Assembly (NCBI GenBank): GCA_037576195.1
Contig: CM075104.1
Location: 10,174,775-10,238,774, forward strand
Source: Phytoseiulus persimilis
Lineage: Eukaryota; Arthropoda; Arachnida; Mesostigmata; Phytoseiidae
DNA length: 64,000 nt
Direction: 5' to 3'
The translations under genes and the position numbers were made by a program. How positions within the stretch are numbered: the first letter of the stretch is position 1; every line of letters begins with the position of its first letter. Under the pieces are notes generated by a model. The model made no database searches. It was not told where the DNA came from and worked only from the letters and a program-made list of their open reading frames with translations. Below, in pieces: positions 59,075 through 64,000 of this stretch.

Positions 59075-59570
59075 ATGCTGCTGCTGTTGTTGTTGCTGTT
59101 ATTGTTGCTGCTGCTGTTGTTATTGCTGCTGCTATTGTTGGTTGCCCCCACCATCTTCTCGAGGTCGATCCCTATCCTGCCCATCCGTATGACTGTTGAA
59201 GCACAACGACGAGACGAAAGTGCTCAACTTATATCGTGGTTTCCCTGATTTCGCTCAGGGATGTTTCGAAATGAGCGGACTTCTTCTCCTGCTTTTCCTC
59301 GAGCTAGCTCCCCATTCACGACTGGCTCTTAAACATTGAAGATATTCTGCTGGAGTTCAGCTTTCGCTTGCCCACACATCCCTACAGCTATGGCACTTCT
59401 CGACTGTGGGGACTTAATAGTTCCACTCGACGAGGGTTGGTTGTCGAGGGGGATAGTTCATGATGCAATTCTCGGAGCGCCTCAGTTTCCCAAGTTATCG
59501 GCGATTGCGCTTGCTGCTGACCTTGGTCTCACATCGAGAGCTGAGGGAGGGTCTTCTCTTCCCGGGAAAG
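54960..59570. repeat. Tandem array of about seven 0.6-0.7 kb units, each with a CAG/CAA-type tract
   Basis: Each unit has: a GGCCAGACCTYCTCGCAAGTAG-like start, an AACTTTCCAGGGTTTACGGA block, a (GCT/GTT)n tract, a CATCTTCTCGAGGTCGATCC block, and about 400 bp of unique sequence. Tracts start near 55039, 55749, 56360, 57032, 57696, 58363 and 58975. Two unit types occur, told apart by ACACATCCCTAMAATTATGG versus ACGCATCCCTACATCTCTGG, in the order A-B-A-A-A-B-A. A block of about 1 kb (55.37-56.35 kb) reappears almost unchanged 2,615 bp on (57.98-58.97 kb), so the array grew by multi-unit duplication. Open frames through the tracts give poly-Leu on + and Asn/Ser-rich peptides on minus; these follow from the repeat and I do not call genes. 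Confidence 0.9.
55039..55252. repeat. Longest CAG/CAA-type trinucleotide tract of the array
   Basis: About 210 bp of interrupted GCT and GTT/ATT triplets (CAGCAGCAACAACAA-like on minus), longer than the 140-190 bp tracts in the other units. It sits in the first, most diverged unit. Confidence 0.85.
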
Positions 59571-59639
59571 CGCCTAGGTGCGCAAGGCTGCATGAATCCC
59601 GAAACTCAGTGACCAGGCCACTTCGAAGACGGGAATAGT

Positions 59640-60640
59640 TTCCCGGAGGAGCACTTCGATCATAAGATAGCGAACGTTAGATTCGGAATGGCTGAGTCGC
59701 TGCTCGTTGCTGGCCCTTTATTGGACCTACACCGCGCCCCTGGCTCCTTCTGAGGGTCCCTCGCCCATTCGTTACGAGCCGCATTTGGGCGGAGTTGCCA
59801 GAGAAAGCGGCACAACTCTTGGGAGACCCCCAGATTGCTGAAGCAACAGGGCTGAAACTGGAATGTCGGGGTTGGAACCCACAACGCAGGAATTCCCCTG
59901 AAGCCCCACCACAGGCGGGGCGCAGAGCACCAAAAACTATTTGTTCACTGACCGCGGTTGGCTCTGGCTGAATCTCCCCGAACCTAGATGGTTGATCAAC
60001 AGTTGCATCACTGGCATGCCCATGATACAAGGTCGAGTGCTTTTGCGTGATGAATCAGCCATTGGAAACCACACATTCTTGCGGTTGGGAGCACCTTCGA
60101 GTCATGTGCCTTGCCTGGTCAAGACCGACGCCGGCGAGTCAAGGATTCCAGGCACTATTCCTCTGAACGAGATGACTCTGGTCGCTGATTTCACGGAGAT
60201 TTTCGTCCCACTACGATACGAGTTTGTCGACATCGGCGAACAGCAATTAGGTGAAGCATGTTTGGCAAGACGATTCCGGGGGCCCTACATCCGTCCATTG
60301 AGTAAAACAAAGACTCCGTCATGTTTCAACTCGTACAACCAAAATATCGAAATCTGCTTTCATCAAGGCTTTGGCTATGGTTACACTGTTGGTCTTCCCC
60401 TGACTTTCTGAGCTTGCTCCGTTCGAGCATCACTGCCTCCGTTTCCTCGGGAGCAATGTGTAGGAAACTGTCTTCATTCATCCCGTCAACCTCCTCAGAT
60501 ACTCGAGGGAACGTACTTCTTCCAGCGAGACCCGGACCCCCAGACGGCATTCGGGCCCCTCAGACAACCTCAGCCCCGGGAAGCTACAGAGAACCCATGG
60601 GGAACGCCAACCTCGGAACCCCTCCCGCCCTCAGGGGTGA
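59640..60640. other. Stretch between the array and the LINE remnant
   Basis: A + strand frame (59941-60411, 156 codons) and a second overlapping one (60321-60662) are open. Neither has a motif I recognise. The second is Ser/Pro-rich and could be retroelement 5' sequence leading to the frame at 60637-60924. Confidence 0.3.
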
Positions 60641-62990
60641 GGAAAAAGTCAAATGTTGGTGAGACTTCACTCGAAGCGGCCTGTAGCAGCCCGAAAAAAG
60701 TGAAGCCACAGGGAACGAACAAAAAAGGGGAAAACCGGAGACCTACCGATGCGACGTGGAGGGAGCAGAAAGCTCAACCGCCAAGATCCGCGCCGCAGAG
60801 GAAGTTGAGCAAGGGCGAGGACAGAACTGAGCTATCCAAAACCCCTGAGCAATTTTTCAGACAACCACCGTCCCAGGGAAGCCCCCCTCCTCCTCTTCAA
60901 GAGGCCACCACTGAGGGTGGGTAAAATTAACGATTTTTCCCACTCGGAAATTGGTGTTCTCCATATGCAGAATATAAAGGTAAGAATGTGGGGAAACGGA
61001 AGAGTCTACGCAGAGACCTCCTGGAAGATAAGGACGATGAAATGTCGAACCGATATGATATTCTGTTATCATCTCGAACCCTTTTGATGAAAAAGAAGAA
61101 CCACCTCACATAGAGGAGCTCTCGTTCTATGGAAGCAACCGAAGAGGACCCTCCTGTAATAAATCATCCAGCGGAACGGGTATCCCAAGGCGATCTGCCG
61201 TGGGCGACGTACACGGGGCCCAGAAAGGGGAACATTTCGTTGCTATGGGCACGGAGGTAAACGGACAACATTGGACCATGATCTCAATATACCTAGCCGT
61301 TACCGATCTGAAATCGAATGAAGGCCAATTCGAACGAATTGGCGAGATCATTCGAGAAACGGTGTCGGACATCAACAAGTTGCTGATTGCGGGGTACATG
61401 GATGCCGACTTACAGCAACTTGACAGGAAAATGGACGGGCGAGGCAAACTCTCAACAGAGCTAGCAGAAAAATACGACATCACGACTCTAAACCTCTCGG
61501 AAAAATGTAGAGGAAAGACCACTCGAAGAAAAGGGGGTGTCCATTCTACACTCTATTATGTAATTTGCAACACGTCCACACTCAGGGATGTGACCGGCAT
61601 GCACATGGACGAGGACGAAGAAATCTCTTATTGGAGTGACCACAACCTCATAACCATACAGCTGGGTCGGGGTAAAAGCAAGATTCAATCAAGGAAGGCA
61701 CGAGTGCAAATGATAGGACGGAAGAAAGCGGCGGAAATGGTGTCAAACCAATTGGAGACTCAGATTCGATCAACGAGATCTACATATTATGGGGCTCTCA
61801 TAGGCACCGTTAGAACTGCAGTCACTAAACTCGTGAATCTCGACACGAAACCAAAATTGTCCTCCACTGAACTATCTCAATTGACGAGAATCAGGAGAGA
61901 ACAAAATCGTGCATGGAGTAGTAAAGGGCGACTCAACGGTGAGGGGGTGCTCGAAGCGAGAAAACGATACAGAACGGCTCAAGAGGCAGTTCGTACCGGA
62001 GTCAGTCGGTTGCTATACATTTTCACCACTTGAAAAACCGAATTCAATGAAAGGGAATCTATCCACATACCGAACCATGACGGTATCCGACGTCCTGTAC
62101 GGAGTATCCATCAATCAATATCAATATTGGGAGGACATAAACAGACAACGGCTGAGGCATCCGACCAGCTGACAGAGATGCAGAATGGGTTCAGAAGAAA
62201 TCGACCAGGTGAGGATAACATGTTCATCCTGACATTGGCGATAGAAGCTGCAAGAGACCGAAAGAAGGGCACATGCGTATTCCTCGATGCCGCCAAAGCA
62301 TACAATCGGATCGATCGGTCCCAGCTATGGCAAACCCTGGAAGAAAAGGGAGATGTGCTCGGCGCTCATTGAGCTCATCCGACACCTGTACGAGGAAACC
62401 TTCATCTCCATAAAACAAGGGGATCATACTTCACAGGGAGTACCCGTAACGGTCGAGCTCCGTCAAGGATGTCCTATGTTGCCCACCCTCTTGAGCCTAT
62501 ACATCGCAGACACAGAAAAAAAGCCCCTAGAGGCGGGGGTTGGTTTCAGATTTACGAAAGAAGGAAATTTCTGGGATGTGAGGGAGAAATTTCGTCACGA
62601 TTCCTGGGCTGTTGATCGCGGACGACTTGCACTCCATGACGAGCAACACAACGGATATGAGAACTCTTCTAGAGGTACCATCCAAAGAGACTCAAGGTAC
62701 GAGAAGGAACTATATCATAACTCGCTGGGCAGTCGGTTGTTGGCGATAGCCAGAGCAGAAATTCTCAACACCAAGAGCCCGCGAAGCTCTCGAGATCCTC
62801 CTATAGATATGAAATGCGCTCTGTGAGGAGCCCCGGGAAGCGAACAACATGTCATTCTGGAATGCGAGGAAGGAAAATACTTCCAGACGGAATTCCCGTA
62901 CCGACTAGGACTACACCCTGATTCAACAGCGAGGAGCCTGAGAAGGACGATGGATATCTTAAGGCGATGGGAGAACAAAAAAGTATGATC
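60637..62990 (+). mobile_element. Decayed non-LTR retrotransposon (LINE) ORF2
   Basis: From about 61200 a + strand frame encodes an APE-type endonuclease lacking its N-terminus: LLIAGYMDADLQQLD stands for the usual GDFNAH motif, then STLYYVICN and the SDHNLI histidine motif. Reverse transcriptase follows in shifting frames: QNGFRRNRPGEDNMFI and VFLDAAKAYNRIDRSQLW (about 62180-62340), LRQGCPMLPTLLSLYIAD (about 62455-62515), then IPGLLIADDLHSM with an ADD catalytic core in yet another frame (about 62597-62640). The end (about 62810-62985) resembles the C-terminal Cys/His motif of LINEs (GAPGSEQHVILECEEGKYF), with a TGA where the second Cys would be. At least three frameshifts and one nonsense change make it inactive. 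The frame at 60637-60924 is basic and Gln/Pro-rich and may be the ORF1/ORF2 border. The clade was not assigned. Confidence 0.85.
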
Positions 62991-63046
62991 TGTGAACGCA
63001 AAATAATTCACCCCTGGAATGAAAGGGAACATATGTGCATATGTGA

Positions 63047-63234
63047 GATCCAATAAAATCAAATCATTCCGATACTCAGTCCAAAGCAGTCTTGCACAAA
63101 CCATGGCCCACGACCAAAGAGCGGCCCGCGCCGCAATTTTCCCGGGCTCGCAGCGCCGGATCCGCGTTACTGAGCATGTTTTTCATGCTTGTGAATTCCA
63201 TCAAGTCGACATACTCCATATACGACATACTTTG
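63047..63234 (+). CDS. Candidate exon of unknown gene
   Basis: An open + strand segment, with residues such as KPWPTTKERPAPQFSRARSA and then a hydrophobic ALLSMFFMLVNSI, ends at a good donor (TTTG/GTAAGG). No acceptor was fixed at its 5' side and the next exon is uncertain. It may also be chance sequence 3' of the LINE remnant. Confidence 0.22.
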
Positions 63235-63564
63235 GTAAGGGGATGATTTTATCCGGGAATCAGAGAGCTCGCGGCCCAGCAATCCGAGTAACGCAGTAGA
63301 CGCTGTTGGAGACAGTATGCCATGGCGCCCAATGCAAAGTTCCTAAAATTTGGAAATGATGCGTGAGCGCCGCTGCGTTGAATCGTCTTATGTGATTTCT
63401 TCGAGTCCTTGGATCGATTCGGCATCCGTGATCAGTACCAGGTCATGCGTTAGAGTAGTCGTTCCCTCCGGCAGTTTCATCAGTATTGAGTACTTCATCG
63501 TATCTCAGGTTCCACAGCGTTGGTTCGAGCACACTTTCCGGGGTTCGTGGAGGTGATTCGGGTG

Positions 63565-63725
63565 TCCATCTGACCAAACTTTTCAGGGTTCACGGCGATG
63601 CTTCCGGGGTTTCTGTTGCTGCTGCTGTTGTTGTTGCTGGAGTGTTGTTGGCCTATCACTATGTTCTCGAGTTCGATCCCTATCCTGGCCATCCGTATGA
63701 TTGGTGAAACAAAATGATGAGGCGA
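63565..63725. repeat. Solitary partial copy of the tandem-array unit
   Basis: Contains TTTTCAGGGTTCACGGCGAT, a short GCT/GTT tract (63617-63645) and the block ATCCCTATCCTGGCCATCCG followed by a TGATTGGTGAAACAAAATGA run, as in type B units of the 55-59.6 kb array. It is diverged and truncated, so the unit is a dispersed repeat and not only a local array. Confidence 0.8.
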
Positions 63726-64000
63726 CAGTAGTCCCTCATCCAAATCTCCTCGATTATACTGGAGGTGGATTATATTCGACTTTGATGGATGAAAGTATAG
63801 CGCAAGGATCCAGGGTCACCAGAAACATCTCCACGAGTTCGAAAACTACGTTGATTGCATCACGAAAAGCTCGCTACATTCGGCTTGCCGGAAATTCCGC
63901 CACTTACTCAGCCTTCAGACTATCGAGCATTCAGCGTGCTCGAAAAGCTCCCCGTATCTCTCGTTACCATCGTTTCAAGGGCCTTGAGTTTTGGGATGAG
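63715..64000 (+). CDS. Open segment running off the window end
   Basis: One + strand frame is open from the end of the solitary repeat to the last base (for example PHPNLLDYTGGGLYSTLMDE). The other two + frames are also open for the last 130-180 bp, so this is only a possible partial exon. No family recognised. Confidence 0.2.

Noticed and set aside
55039..59140. Long open frames through the trinucleotide tracts (poly-Leu on +, Asn/Ser-rich on minus)
   Set aside because: Repeats of this kind lack stop codons by composition. The frames differ between units, break at unit borders, and have no splice or start evidence.
59860..59930. Second T-loop-like string on the minus strand
   Set aside because: It departs from the B-box consensus at the invariant purine and no cloverleaf is possible.
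1..64000. CRISPR arrays, operons, prophage or plasmid features
   Set aside because: No direct-repeat/spacer pattern or bacterial gene organisation is present; the sequence is clearly eukaryotic.

Overview
The window is nuclear DNA from an animal, most likely an arthropod. Genes are split by short GT-AG introns (mostly 60-300 bp). There is a protostome-type Toll receptor, a metazoan FANCJ/BRIP1 helicase, a VWC/fibronectin-III surface protein and a decayed non-LTR retrotransposon. Roughly even base composition with compact introns would fit a mite (for example a mesostigmatid), but that is inference. No bacterial operons, tRNA, rRNA or CRISPR were found.

Layout. 0-4.2 kb: simple repeats, then a + strand gene (about 2.2-3.7 kb) for a cysteine-rich protein with a Ser/Thr/Pro-rich tail; its last exon lies between imperfect GTAC-rich inverted repeats. 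4.2-8 kb: two uncharacterised minus-strand frames. 8.1-13.85 kb: 17 phase-consistent minus-strand exons of a large protein with six FN3 and six VWC domains plus a WAP-like/EGF-like insert; its 5' end was not found. 14-26 kb: mostly unassigned sequence with coding-looking but broken pieces and a 190-bp inverted-repeat element. 26.5-26.8 kb: a small secreted cysteine-rich protein. 29.65-34.06 kb: a complete 15-exon FANCJ/BRIP1 gene on +. 36.0-37.7 and 42.7-44.7 kb: two tandem paralogues of an unrecognised protein, in the same orientation, with the same six-exon structure. 46.2-49.8 kb: a complete four-exon Toll-like receptor on minus, followed at 51.0-51.8 kb by a decayed second Toll copy. 54-63 kb: retroelement remnants around a 4.6-kb tandem array of about seven 0.6-0.7 kb units, each with a CAG/CAA-type tract; one more partial unit lies at 63.6 kb.

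The identifiable genes do not form one pathway: innate immune receptor (Toll), interstrand-crosslink DNA repair (FANCJ), cell surface/matrix (VWC-FN3) and small secreted proteins. The recurring theme is local duplication: the orphan pair, the Toll pair and the repeat array. The gene models were built by hand by joining canonical splice sites and checking that reading phase is kept across every junction; expression was not tested.
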